Shown here one piece after another: positions 1 to 6,487 of a stretch of DNA of 9,255 bases (positions are counted from its first letter, which is position 1; every line of letters starts with the position of its first letter). The position numbers and the translations under genes are program-made. The notes under the pieces are model-generated. The model made no database searches, had not been told where the DNA came from, and worked only from the letters and a program-made list of their open reading frames with translations. The stretch is from Candidatus Thorarchaeota archaeon MP8T_1 (lineage in GTDB: Archaea > Asgardarchaeota > Thorarchaeia > Thorarchaeales > Thorarchaeaceae): the NCBI GenBank assembly GCA_002825465.1, contig PJER01000079.1, positions 1 to 9,255 of the forward strand, given 5' to 3'.

Positions 1-1211
1 ATGCAAAACCTGAAGACGGTGATGAGTGGGGGCTTGCTACGAGACCTTACAAACCAGAAAAGCCAAGTCTCATCACTGGACCAAAATCTGAAATCCGAGA
101 TTCACCATTTGGTTTGGATGATGGATTCTTCGTTAAATTACCAGATATAGACACTGGAGAAGAAATCTTTGATACTGCCAAGCTTCGGAAGAGGGCTATG
201 ATCCGTTCAAGAGTTACAACTGGAGGTTGGATTAACAAACGTGTGAGTTCACGAGCTATGGGCTCTCTCAAAGCCTCTGACACATTAAAACAGGGAAGAC
301 CAATTCGTTTCCGTATTCCTTCTCGTGAAATAAGTAATATCCATATTCCCGCCACGGTTATGACAGCAATTGCACGATCTGGTCGTATGCTTGAACTACC
401 AATACGGATAGAGCGAGAAGATATACGCGAGAGTATGTTCACGGGGAAAACACCTTTGACAATTATCCTTGTTATTGATGTAAGTCTGTCAATGAAAGGT
501 AGTATGGAGGAAGTTAGGCAATTTCTAGAACGTATTGAGCGTGAAACCCGTGGATCAAAGGATAGAACTGGGATTATTGCATTCAAAGATAGTGGAGCAA
601 TTGAAGTCCAAGCTCCAACCACAAATTGGAATAAGATCTATCGAGCTCTGGGCCGCTTGAAAGTTTCTGGACTGACACCGCTTGCAGAAGCCCTCCGGAA
701 AGCAATGGAAACCATTCAAAGGGAGCGTATGAGAAATCCTAACATCGAACCGCTTTTGATTATTGTTTCTGATTTTTCGCCTAATATCCCATTGGCACAA
801 TCTGCTGGTCCAGGACATGACCAGTATACACCGGTCCAAGACCTCATTCGAACATCTCGATTGATACGAAAAGCCAAGATTCGATTGGCTGCAGTTAACG
901 TTGATCCTGAACAGAGCAAATGGCCTAGATTCTTGAAGCGCCCCTACCATGAGGCTCTTGAATTAGCTACAATGTTAAGAACTCGCAAGGAGGGATTTAG
1001 TGATCCCATTGAAACTATTCTTGCAATCGATGAATTTCGGAAGTCATTCGGTGCGTATCTAGTCGCTCGTTCTGGTGGAGGACGAGCATATCTTTCACGT
1101 GATCTTATGAAAGAAAGGTCTATACTGAAGGAATTATTGAGCACAGGTCGTTCAAAATCACGCCTCCGTGAAGAGGATTTACGAACTGTTGATGCTTACC
1201 TTCCCGAATGA
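1..1211 (+). CDS. ChlD/BchD-type metal chelatase subunit, VWA domain (5' partial)
   Basis: The reading frame is open from base 3 to the TGA at 1209-1211, giving at least 402 residues; the true start lies left of the window. The first ~60 residues are a Pro/Asp/Glu/Lys-rich linker, followed by a basic stretch and then the 'GRPIRF..' segment that joins linker to integrin-I fold in ChlD proteins. A von Willebrand A domain follows: the MIDAS motif D-V-S-L-S starts at visible residue 159, the MIDAS Thr is in 'SGLTPLAEAL' (about residue 225), and the third metal-site Asp is in 'IIVSDFSPN' (about 257). In this family the D subunit, with an AAA+ I subunit, drives Mg or Co insertion into tetrapyrroles by the large H/CobN subunit. 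The AAA+-like N-terminal half, if present, is outside the window, so a stand-alone VWA protein or a CobT-like role remains possible. A TTG at 114 could start a shorter product, but the upstream frame continues without a stop and matches the linker. Confidence 0.8.
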   Translation, partial: AKPEDGDEWGLATRPYKPEKPSLITGPKSEIRDSPFGLDDGFFVKLPDIDTGEEIFDTAKLRKRAMIRSRVTTGGWINKRVSSRAMGSLKASDTLKQGRPIRFRIPSREISNIHIPATVMTAIARSGRMLELPIRIEREDIRESMFTGKTPLTIILVIDVSLSMKGSMEEVRQFLERIERETRGSKDRTGIIAFKDSGAIEVQAPTTNWNKIYRALGRLKVSGLTPLAEALRKAMETIQRERMRNPNIEPLLIIVSDFSPNIPLAQSAGPGHDQYTPVQDLIRTSRLIRKAKIRLAAVNVDPEQSKWPRFLKRPYHEALELATMLRTRKEGFSDPIETILAIDEFRKSFGAYLVARSGGGRAYLSRDLMKERSILKELLSTGRSKSRLREEDLRTVDAYLPE

Positions 1212-1254
1212 TCTGACAGTTTTGCATTCTCGATTAGATTATTAACAGAAGCAA

Positions 1255-1278
1255 AGCCATTGACACATGCGCATGGCT
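1255..1278. repeat. Small nested inverted repeat between chlD-like and hypE-like genes
   Basis: AGCCAT at 1255-1260 is complementary to ATGGCT at 1273-1278, and the 10-nt palindrome CATGCGCATG sits at 1266-1275 inside it. The rest of the 182-nt gap 1212-1393 has no convincing TATA box, RNA gene or poly-T terminator. It could be a hairpin in the transcript or a chance match; arms of this length are expected by chance in a window this size. Confidence 0.2.
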
Positions 1279-1393
1279 GATAGATGTCTTCTGTCATAGT
1301 GAGCGAGGAGAGTCCCGAATGGGCTTCAATGAATTTGCTTTTCATGCACCAGACACAAGTCGTGCGCACCTGCCAATTGGAGGAGTATATTGA

Positions 1394-2404
1394 ATGCTTC
1401 CAGGTAAAGTGCCACCGGAAATTCTCAGCAGAATTGTCTTCACGCACCTCGGAGTATTGGATTCATCTGTAATTCTTGGACCAAGACTCGGAGAAGATGC
1501 CTCGCTTATTCAAATTGATGAACACGTAATAGTTGTTTCCACAGATCCTATTACTGGGTCCAAGGAAGACATAGGCTGGCTGGCTGTTCATGTTAATGCA
1601 AACGATGTTGCAACCTTTGGAGTGGCTCCCAGATGGTTCTTAATTTCAATTCTGTTGCCTAATGGAACTACGCCTGAGGAGTTAGGAAAGATAATGGAAC
1701 AGATAGACAATGCCGCCAAGACATTGAACATTGCTGTTGTGGGGGGTCATTCTGAGATAACGGAAAGAATTGACCGACCAATTATTGTGGGCTTTATGAT
1801 GGGGATCACAAAGAAAGATCAGTTTGTTACGTCAAAAGGGGCACAACCAGGAGATGTATTGCTGATGACCAAGACTGCAGCCATCGAGGGAACTGCTATT
1901 CTTGCCAACGAGGGATATGAGACGCTCACTAAAACAATTGATGATGGTGTTATTAAAGCTGCAAGCAAATTAAGAGAGCAGATCAGCGTTGTTAAGGATG
2001 GAGTTCACGCTTTTGGAACAGGTTATGTTCATGCAATGCACGATCCAACTGAAGGAGGACTTGCAGGTGGAATCCATGAATTATGTGATGCAAGCACTCT
2101 TGGATTTGAGGTTAATTACGACAAGATTCCTATAGCCACACCAACTAGACTCATTTGTGAGGAACTTCAGATTAATCCTCTTGAACTCATCAGCAGCGGA
2201 ACAATGATTATGAGTTGCTCTCCAGAAAATGTGGAATCTCTTATTACAGCTATGAAAAGCGAAGGGGTTGATACCACAGCTATTGGTTCTCTGACAAGTG
2301 ATCCTAAGCACAGGAAGATGCACATCGATGGAAAGACCATAGATTTAGAAAGACCCACTACTGATGCTCTTTGGAGTGGTCTAAGAAAGATCAATCCGAC
2401 ATGA
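1394..2404 (+). CDS. HypE-like AIR synthase (PurM) family protein
   Basis: This 336-residue protein has the AIR-synthase-related architecture of PurM, ThiL, SelD and HypE: an N-terminal ATP-binding half and a C-terminal half. Visible motifs are GEDA at 33-36, DPIT at 51-54, the family helix 'VNANDVATFGVAPRW' at 67-81, VGGHSEIT at 116-123 and 'HDPTEGGLAGGIHEL' at 216-230, which matches the RDPTRGGLA motif of HypE. HypE makes the thiocarboxamide precursor of the hydrogenase cyanide ligand from a carbamoylated C-terminal Cys, usually in a PRIC ending. Here the end is 'LRKINPT' with no Cys, so the canonical HypE reaction looks impossible as drawn; this fits the archaeal HypE-like paralogues, whose role is unsettled. 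Start: ATG 1394 with GGAGGAG at 1379-1385, an 8-nt spacing. The stop overlaps the end of the convergent surE by 14 nt. Confidence 0.82.
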   Translation: MLPGKVPPEILSRIVFTHLGVLDSSVILGPRLGEDASLIQIDEHVIVVSTDPITGSKEDIGWLAVHVNANDVATFGVAPRWFLISILLPNGTTPEELGKIMEQIDNAAKTLNIAVVGGHSEITERIDRPIIVGFMMGITKKDQFVTSKGAQPGDVLLMTKTAAIEGTAILANEGYETLTKTIDDGVIKAASKLREQISVVKDGVHAFGTGYVHAMHDPTEGGLAGGIHELCDASTLGFEVNYDKIPIATPTRLICEELQINPLELISSGTMIMSCSPENVESLITAMKSEGVDTTAIGSLTSDPKHRKMHIDGKTIDLERPTTDALWSGLRKINPT

Positions 2405-3170
2405 ATTTCTTTAGACTCTCGATGTCTTCATCATGAATAAACTCGATTTTCACAGGTGACAATGAAATATTGTTGTTTACTGACACCTCATAAGCATCAG
2501 TGCCCTTCATGGCATCCTTTTCAATGCCCAGATACCAATAATACGGACGACCATTGGGATCCAATCGTCTCTCCACCTCATTATGCATTCGAATCTTTGT
2601 TGGCTTTGCAATCACTATCTTGCTATCTGGGGATAGTTGAACAGGGAAGTTGAGATTAAGCAAATCAATACCTTTTGGCATCCCTTTCTTAAGTACCCTC
2701 ATCACTAGTTCTCTTGTGATTCCGCAGATATCTGTACAGTCCTGTGTTGAACCTGTTGAGTCAAACCATTCCTGTGGGGATGCTTGACGTGAAACTGCAA
2801 TTGCTGGAATCCCTTGTATTGCAGCTTCAAACGCTGCACCTACTGTTCCACTTGTGAGCATGCTTTGGTATCCCAGATTCGCTCCTGTATTTGGGCCCGA
2901 AACAAACAGATCAATGTGCTCATAGAATGAAGAAGCAAGGATGACAGAATCTGCAGGAGCTCCATCATGACTCACGAAGCTGTATCCATTCATCTCATGT
3001 TGTTCAGTGATTCTAATCGGTCTTGTAAGCGTAAGTGCTTTTCCAGATGCACTGCGCTGACTATCGGGAACAATGACAAAGAGCTCTACATCTTTGCTCA
3101 ATACTTCTGCAAGTTTCAGTAATCCCTCACTTCGTGGACCATCATCATTAGTCAAGCATACTCTTGGCAA
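2391..3170 (-). CDS. surE: 5'/3'-nucleotidase SurE
   Basis: A 259-residue SurE of usual length. SurE hydrolyses nucleoside 5'- and 3'-monophosphates to nucleosides plus phosphate, using a divalent metal, normally in the cytoplasm. Hallmarks: LTNDDG at 6-11 with metal ligands Asp9 and Asp10; 'PDSQRSASGKALTLTRPI' at 35-52, containing the Ser metal ligand; 'SGPNTGANLG' at 91-100 with the Asn ligand; and 'SGTVGAAFEA' at 107-116 followed by GIPAIAVS. The start is TTG at 3170: the codon before it in frame is a TAA stop, and starting here gives the short strand that precedes NDDG in SurE proteins. A weak AAGGAAG lies about 10 nt upstream. The gene lies 128 nt downstream of the histone-like gene on the same strand, with a possible terminator between them, so it is probably transcribed separately. 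Its 3' end overlaps the convergent HypE-like gene. Confidence 0.93.
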   Translation of the reverse strand: MPRVCLTNDDGPRSEGLLKLAEVLSKDVELFVIVPDSQRSASGKALTLTRPIRITEQHEMNGYSFVSHDGAPADSVILASSFYEHIDLFVSGPNTGANLGYQSMLTSGTVGAAFEAAIQGIPAIAVSRQASPQEWFDSTGSTQDCTDICGITRELVMRVLKKGMPKGIDLLNLNFPVQLSPDSKIVIAKPTKIRMHNEVERRLDPNGRPYYWYLGIEKDAMKGTDAYEVSVNNNISLSPVKIEFIHDEDIESLKKFMSD

Positions 3171-3237
3171 TTAACTTAACTTCCTTTATGGATTCTTTTC
3201 AACCTGAGATAATTGCCTGATAAGAGTGATGATACGG

Positions 3238-3269
3238 AAAAAGAGAGGTTGTGAGAGCACAATATGCTC
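3238..3269 (-). terminator. Possible terminator after the histone-like gene
   Basis: On the minus strand, 30 nt past the histone-like stop, GAGCA/TGCTC arms (3255-3259 and 3265-3269) can form a 5-bp hairpin with a 5-nt loop. It is followed about 12 nt later by CTCTTTTTCC (five T at 3238-3242). Archaeal termination mainly needs the T tract, so the hairpin may be incidental. The element would separate this unit from surE. Confidence 0.35.
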
Positions 3270-3298
3270 CCACTCCCGGCATCTAGAATTGATCTGTT

Positions 3299-3469
3299 TT
3301 ACAAGTCGTAGCCTTTGAGGGTCTTTCGCTTGTTCTCATTTGTCCTCTTTGCAGCGGCGTCAAGCATCATCTCGATTTTCTTATCGACAGCGCCATAGAA
3401 GTCACCGCTGACCTGAAGGTTCTTTTTCTTAGCATAGTCCTGAATTGCTTTCTTAACGACAAAACTCAT
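3299..3469 (-). CDS. Minimal histone-fold protein (face-to-face type, truncated alpha3)
   Basis: A 56-residue, Lys-rich protein with one histone fold: a short alpha1 ('FVVKKAIQDYAKKK', 3-16), a long alpha2 beginning at 'VSGDFYGAVDKK' and running to about residue 46, then 'KRKTLKGYDL' at the very C-terminus. The R-x-T-x4-D signature (Arg48, Thr50, Asp55) is the conserved loop-2/alpha3 element of histone folds. The protein stops right after it, so alpha3 is essentially missing, which is the shape of the short 'face-to-face' prokaryotic histones rather than the HMf type that forms hypernucleosomes. The start is ATG 3469, with AAGGAGG on the minus strand 13 nt upstream. A TTG at 3481 is also in frame but only 1 nt from that GGAGG, so it is unlikely. 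A TATA box lies upstream. DNA binding is inferred from the family; the partner and mode are unknown. Confidence 0.8.
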   Translation of the reverse strand: MSFVVKKAIQDYAKKKNLQVSGDFYGAVDKKIEMMLDAAAKRTNENKRKTLKGYDL

Positions 3470-3517
3470 TGTCTCTATCAATCCTCCTTAGAGTTGCTCT
3501 AGAAGGCGCGAAAGTCG

Positions 3518-3526
3518 TATATAAGG
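3518..3526 (-). promoter_or_regulatory. TATA box of the histone-like gene
   Basis: The minus strand reads GCCTTATATACG across 3516-3527. Its centre is about 53 nt from the ATG at 3469, so transcription would start near 3495 and leave a leader of about 25 nt that carries the AAGGAGG ribosome binding site. This is one of the clearest promoters in the window. Confidence 0.6.
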
Positions 3527-3748
3527 CTTTACAGAGAACGCAATGAAGTGGCGCTTTTTGGCTATTTTAGTGAATTTGCGCATTTTTGAGTAAAAACAAC
3601 AAAAAATCTCACTCTTGCACACTTTCCACTGCTCATTTCTTGACTATGCATAGCATACTCTTCATTCGATAATAAAATCCTCAAAACATCTAAAAGACAG
3701 GTTCTCGTAATGTTCGCAAGGCTTTGGACCCCGAGGTGAGTATGAAGA
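3527..3748. other. A/T-rich divergent intergenic region
   Basis: The spacer between the divergent histone-like and membrane-protein genes, 279 nt from 3470 to 3748, is the longest gene-free stretch in the window. Apart from the histone promoter at its left end it holds A/T-rich sequence with no ORF of family-like composition and no RNA gene I can recognise. Two loose TATA-like candidates for the plus-strand gene are GATAATAAAA (3668-3677) and TCTAAAAG (3689-3696); the second would put a start near 3719, 30 nt before the TTG. Neither is secure. Confidence 0.4.
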
Positions 3749-4519
3749 TTGAGGTACGCTCATGGAATCATAATGGGAGCTATAATCCCCGGAATAATAT
3801 TCTTGGGTGCGGCAGTGATCAATATTGCTGGAACCCTTACGAGTGCCCCTACTTGGGATGTCTACGTGATTTGGTTCTTCATAAGCATCATCTTCGCGAT
3901 TAGCTTGCCGCTGATTATCTATTTGGCTAAGAGAGATTTCTTCAAGGAGTTTCTGATTTATGAAGCTGGAGGATTTGGACTATTTAGTCCGCTTTGGTTA
4001 TTCTTCGGAGCTGAAATCTCTGGGGTATCTTGGACAGATTTGCTATTGTACGGAATTACATCAGGATTAGTTGGTCCGGGTCCAAATGGTACTATAGTAG
4101 GAATTGATGTCCGCAGCATATTCCTGATTCCTTTTCTCATCTTGTCTTTCATTTTAGGGTTAATATTCCTACGACCTTCCTTTATTGCACGACATAGTGG
4201 GCCAAGAGAACTACCTGAGCTAACAGCACTAAAGGAATCAACTGTAGAATCCGAAGAAATAGCTATTGAAGCTGAGATGCCTGATGTGGTGCCACCTACT
4301 AAAACTGTTGATAGTGTTGCAAATCTCAGAGAGGTTCTAATAGAGTTAGGGACAACAGACCCCATCATTAATTTAATTTTGAACTCGGGAATTGGAACTA
4401 CGACAGAACTTGTGGCTACAAGTCCTGATCAACTAGCAAACATTTCTGGTCTTGATAGACGCGCTGCTGAGAATCTGCTGATTTCCGTTCAGAAGAAGCT
4501 ATGGTTCAGTGATATCTAG
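3749..4519 (+). CDS. Four-helix membrane protein with C-terminal helix-hairpin-helix-like domain
   Basis: A 256-residue protein I cannot assign to a named family. Hydrophobic segments fall at about 7-29, 38-60, 68-90 (weaker, glycine- and aromatic-rich) and 122-142, with a Gly/Pro-rich 'LVGPGPNGT' loop at 107-115. An acidic linker follows (about 155-185), then a soluble module at 195-251. Its 'ILNSGIGTTTELVATSPDQLANISGLDRRAAENLL' pattern (written here as separate motifs: GIGTTTELV, SPDQLANISGL, AAENLL) resembles the tandem helix-hairpin-helix fold at the N-terminus of RadA/Rad51 and in DUF4332-like proteins. Positive residues after helix 4 (RPSFIARH) suggest that the tail is cytoplasmic. Start: TTG 3749, preceded in frame by a TGA two codons upstream, with GAGGTGA at 3733-3739 spaced 9 nt away; ATG 3773 is the alternative but would cut into helix 1. 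The 3' end overlaps the convergent phosphorylase gene by 21 nt. Confidence 0.72.
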   Translation: MRYAHGIIMGAIIPGIIFLGAAVINIAGTLTSAPTWDVYVIWFFISIIFAISLPLIIYLAKRDFFKEFLIYEAGGFGLFSPLWLFFGAEISGVSWTDLLLYGITSGLVGPGPNGTIVGIDVRSIFLIPFLILSFILGLIFLRPSFIARHSGPRELPELTALKESTVESEEIAIEAEMPDVVPPTKTVDSVANLREVLIELGTTDPIINLILNSGIGTTTELVATSPDQLANISGLDRRAAENLLISVQKKLWFSDI

Positions 4520-5266
4520 TTCCGGATTACTCAGAGAAATCAAGGCATCAAGAGCCACTGCCACAAGATTATCAAGAGGCGGTTTACCCATTATCTTGGC
4601 TTCCTTGTCAACATTCTCTCCTATGACAACACAAGCACAGCCAACTTTAACGCCCCTAAGATGACCAATCACAAAAAGTGTCGCAGATTCCATCTCAGTG
4701 GCTAATACTCCTGCATCTCTCATTGCTCCCCACCTTTGTCGCATTTCCTCAGGATTTGTGACATATGACGGATGTTCGCTATAGAATGCATCTTTACTAT
4801 GACCAATCCCAACATGGAATCGGATGTTTCTAGTCTTTGCTGCAGTATAGAGCGCTCCAACCACATCTGGGTGAGCAATCGCGGGAAATTCAATAGGCAC
4901 ATACTGTCTTGATGTTCCTTCATCACGAACTGAGCCTGTGAAGATTACAATATCACCTGTGCCAACATTATGACTAATTGCGCCAGACGTTCCAACTCGA
5001 ATGAAAGTCTTACATCCGACTTTTACCAACTCTTCAAGAGCTATCGCCGCTGAAGGGCATCCAATCCCTGTGGAGCATACACCTACTGGAACTCCTTTCC
5101 ATATGCCCTTAAAACTCCAATACTCTCTACGTTTCGCAATCTCTGTTGGATGTTGAAAATAATCCTCTGCTATCTTTTTGGCTCGATCGGGATCGCCCGG
5201 TAGTAAAACTAATTCCGGAATCTCGCCGTGAGCAATTCCAATATGATATTCCTTGTCTGGCTCCAT
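4499..5266 (-). CDS. Uridine phosphorylase-family nucleoside phosphorylase
   Basis: A 255-residue member of the PNP/UDP (NP-I) family, aligning throughout with E. coli Udp, which splits uridine with phosphate into uracil and ribose-1-phosphate. Phosphate- and ribose-site residues are kept: His8, Gly24 and Arg28 of PGDPDR, Arg47 of RRE, Arg90 and Thr93 of 'IRVGTSGA', and Glu191-Met192-Glu193 in 'ATEMESATL'. The base-recognition segment differs: E. coli Udp has FYPGQERY, with Gln166 and Arg168 contacting uracil, whereas this protein reads FYSEHPSY (161-168), putting His and Ser there. The family is therefore secure but uridine specificity is not; a purine or other nucleoside is possible. ATG at 5266; only a weak GGTTGTG precedes it. 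It lies 134 nt downstream of the PRPP-synthetase homologue on the same strand, so co-transcription is possible but not shown. Confidence 0.88.
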   Translation of the reverse strand: MEPDKEYHIGIAHGEIPELVLLPGDPDRAKKIAEDYFQHPTEIAKRREYWSFKGIWKGVPVGVCSTGIGCPSAAIALEELVKVGCKTFIRVGTSGAISHNVGTGDIVIFTGSVRDEGTSRQYVPIEFPAIAHPDVVGALYTAAKTRNIRFHVGIGHSKDAFYSEHPSYVTNPEEMRQRWGAMRDAGVLATEMESATLFVIGHLRGVKVGCACVVIGENVDKEAKIMGKPPLDNLVAVALDALISLSNPELDITEP

Positions 5267-5400
5267 GTCACAACCAAGAAATTGGAGAATGAGGCTGAGA
5301 AAAGGGTTTCGAAATCCACATACCTACTGAATACTAATTTCATTTATCAGGCAGCAACATTCGATTCGCAACTCCTCTTGATGCCTAAGATGATTTGCTA

Positions 5401-6387
5401 TCAGAGTGTTTCTACTAGAGTATTCACAATATTGTAACATAGATTCTGGTGTTCTTTACCGAATATTTCTGTGTTCACAGTGTTTGAAGCCACTATCTTC
5501 TCATTACACTTTTCAATTAGTCGCTCAAGAAGCTCCTCTCCTCTCTCTAATAGTGGGACCACGTGAGCTACTGCTAGGACCACTTCTTTTGCTCCTTGCT
5601 CTAGCAACCTGTCTCTGGCTTTTAGAAGTGTGCTTCCACTTTTGGTCAAATCGTCGATGACAACTACATTCAATCCCTTTACATCAAGATCACCATGAAG
5701 CTCTACCTTAAAAGAATTCGTTCTACTCTTACCATAACCATCGATTTTGTACCGTTCCTGTGCACCTTCATCTGGTGCTACAACTATGCATTCTTTGAAG
5801 CCAAATTCTTTTTTCGCAAATTCGACTAGGTCTGGTACTACATCGATTATCTTGTAAAGTCCCTTATCCTTCAGTTCCCGAACCCATTCCAGACTATCGG
5901 GAGCATGCGGACTCACGACGTGAACTTTGTTGCACATCTTTGAAATCGTTTCAATAGCCCATCTCCCTGATGATGCCTCACCTGTTTCAAAGGACTTGTC
6001 TTGCAGAGCAAATGGTTGAAATGTAAGAACGACTTCAACACTTTTTGGTGGTGGGACTGGTTTACATGTATATTGCTTATGTCCAATCTTTTCTACGTGA
6101 AGTGGCCTAGATAGCATGTCTAGCAGAAGTAGTAATTCAACAACACGATCTGATGTGCTGTATTGCTCGTTTTCTGCTGGACCTGAACCTGTGCAACTTT
6201 GGACAATGATTACCCTTCGACCAGAAAGTTGTTCTACTTTTCCTATTTTGACATAGATGTCTGCATTTGGAAACATACGCTTGTAATCATAATTCAAGTC
6301 AGAAGTATAAACTCGGAATCCGAGCTCTTCATATCGACTTTGAAGATGCTCTGCACCGCTTGCTAAGACAACATCATAGTCCTTCAT
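5401..6387 (-). CDS. Divergent ribose-phosphate pyrophosphokinase (PRPP synthetase) homologue
   Basis: A 328-residue protein with the two-domain phosphoribosyltransferase layout of PRPP synthetase, which makes PRPP from ribose-5-phosphate and ATP. Recognisable in order: SGAEHLQSRYEELG near the N-terminus; 'MFPNADIYVKI' (38-48), matching FPDGEIYVRI; 'IIVQSCTG' (60-67); 'DRVVELLLLLDML' (80-92); 'FQPFALQDKSF' (123-133), matching the YARQDR motif; VSPHAPD (158-164), where most enzymes have MDLHA; 'VVAPDEGAQERYK' (202-214); and the PRPP loop 'VIDDLTKSGSTLLKA' (243-257). An extra segment of about 20 residues (95-117, 'HKQYTCKPVPPPK') precedes the QDK motif, and the loop is DDLTKSGST instead of DDIVDTGGT. 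It could be a true but divergent PRPP synthetase, a regulatory PAP-like subunit or a related pyrophosphokinase. ATG 6387, with only a GGCGGT as ribosome binding site. Confidence 0.8.
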   Translation of the reverse strand: MKDYDVVLASGAEHLQSRYEELGFRVYTSDLNYDYKRMFPNADIYVKIGKVEQLSGRRVIIVQSCTGSGPAENEQYSTSDRVVELLLLLDMLSRPLHVEKIGHKQYTCKPVPPPKSVEVVLTFQPFALQDKSFETGEASSGRWAIETISKMCNKVHVVSPHAPDSLEWVRELKDKGLYKIIDVVPDLVEFAKKEFGFKECIVVAPDEGAQERYKIDGYGKSRTNSFKVELHGDLDVKGLNVVVIDDLTKSGSTLLKARDRLLEQGAKEVVLAVAHVVPLLERGEELLERLIEKCNEKIVASNTVNTEIFGKEHQNLCYNIVNTLVETL

Positions 6388-6410
6388 TGAATAGACCGCC
6401 GAGTGTGGCC

Positions 6411-6419
6411 GAAATTAAT
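6411..6419 (-). promoter_or_regulatory. Candidate TATA box of the PRPP-synthetase homologue
   Basis: The minus strand reads GGGTATTAATTTC over 6411-6423. A start site about 25-27 nt downstream would fall near 6390, only a few nt before the ATG at 6387, so the message could be nearly leaderless. That would fit the weak ribosome binding site. A small inverted repeat (AGAGG at 6427-6431, CCTCT at 6438-6442) lies just upstream. Confidence 0.3.
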
Positions 6420-6487
6420 ACCCTAAAGAGGTTTGCCCCTCTGATATGTATTTGACTAATTCCCTTTAATCAGCGTCTTTTGTATTG

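Noticed and set aside
555..950. Minus-strand open frame (131 residues) inside the chelatase gene
   Set aside because: It is a shadow of the VWA domain coding frame, with no motif of its own.
1266..1275. 10-nt palindrome CATGCGCATG as a regulator site
   Set aside because: Palindromes of this length are expected several times by chance in 9 kb, and there is no adjacent TATA box.
1196..1447. Open frame on the minus strand between the chelatase and HypE-like genes (83 residues)
   Set aside because: It overlaps the ends of two well-supported genes, has no family-like motif and lacks a ribosome binding site; it looks like a chance frame.
1284..1472. Short plus-strand frame (62 residues) running into the HypE-like gene
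   Set aside because: It overlaps the start of a gene with a strong GGAGGAG site and has no recognisable composition.
3742..3747. ATG at 3742 as the start of the membrane protein
   Set aside because: It is in another frame that meets a stop after about 50 codons and gives no hydrophobic segments; TTG 3749 fits the same ribosome binding site and the membrane protein.
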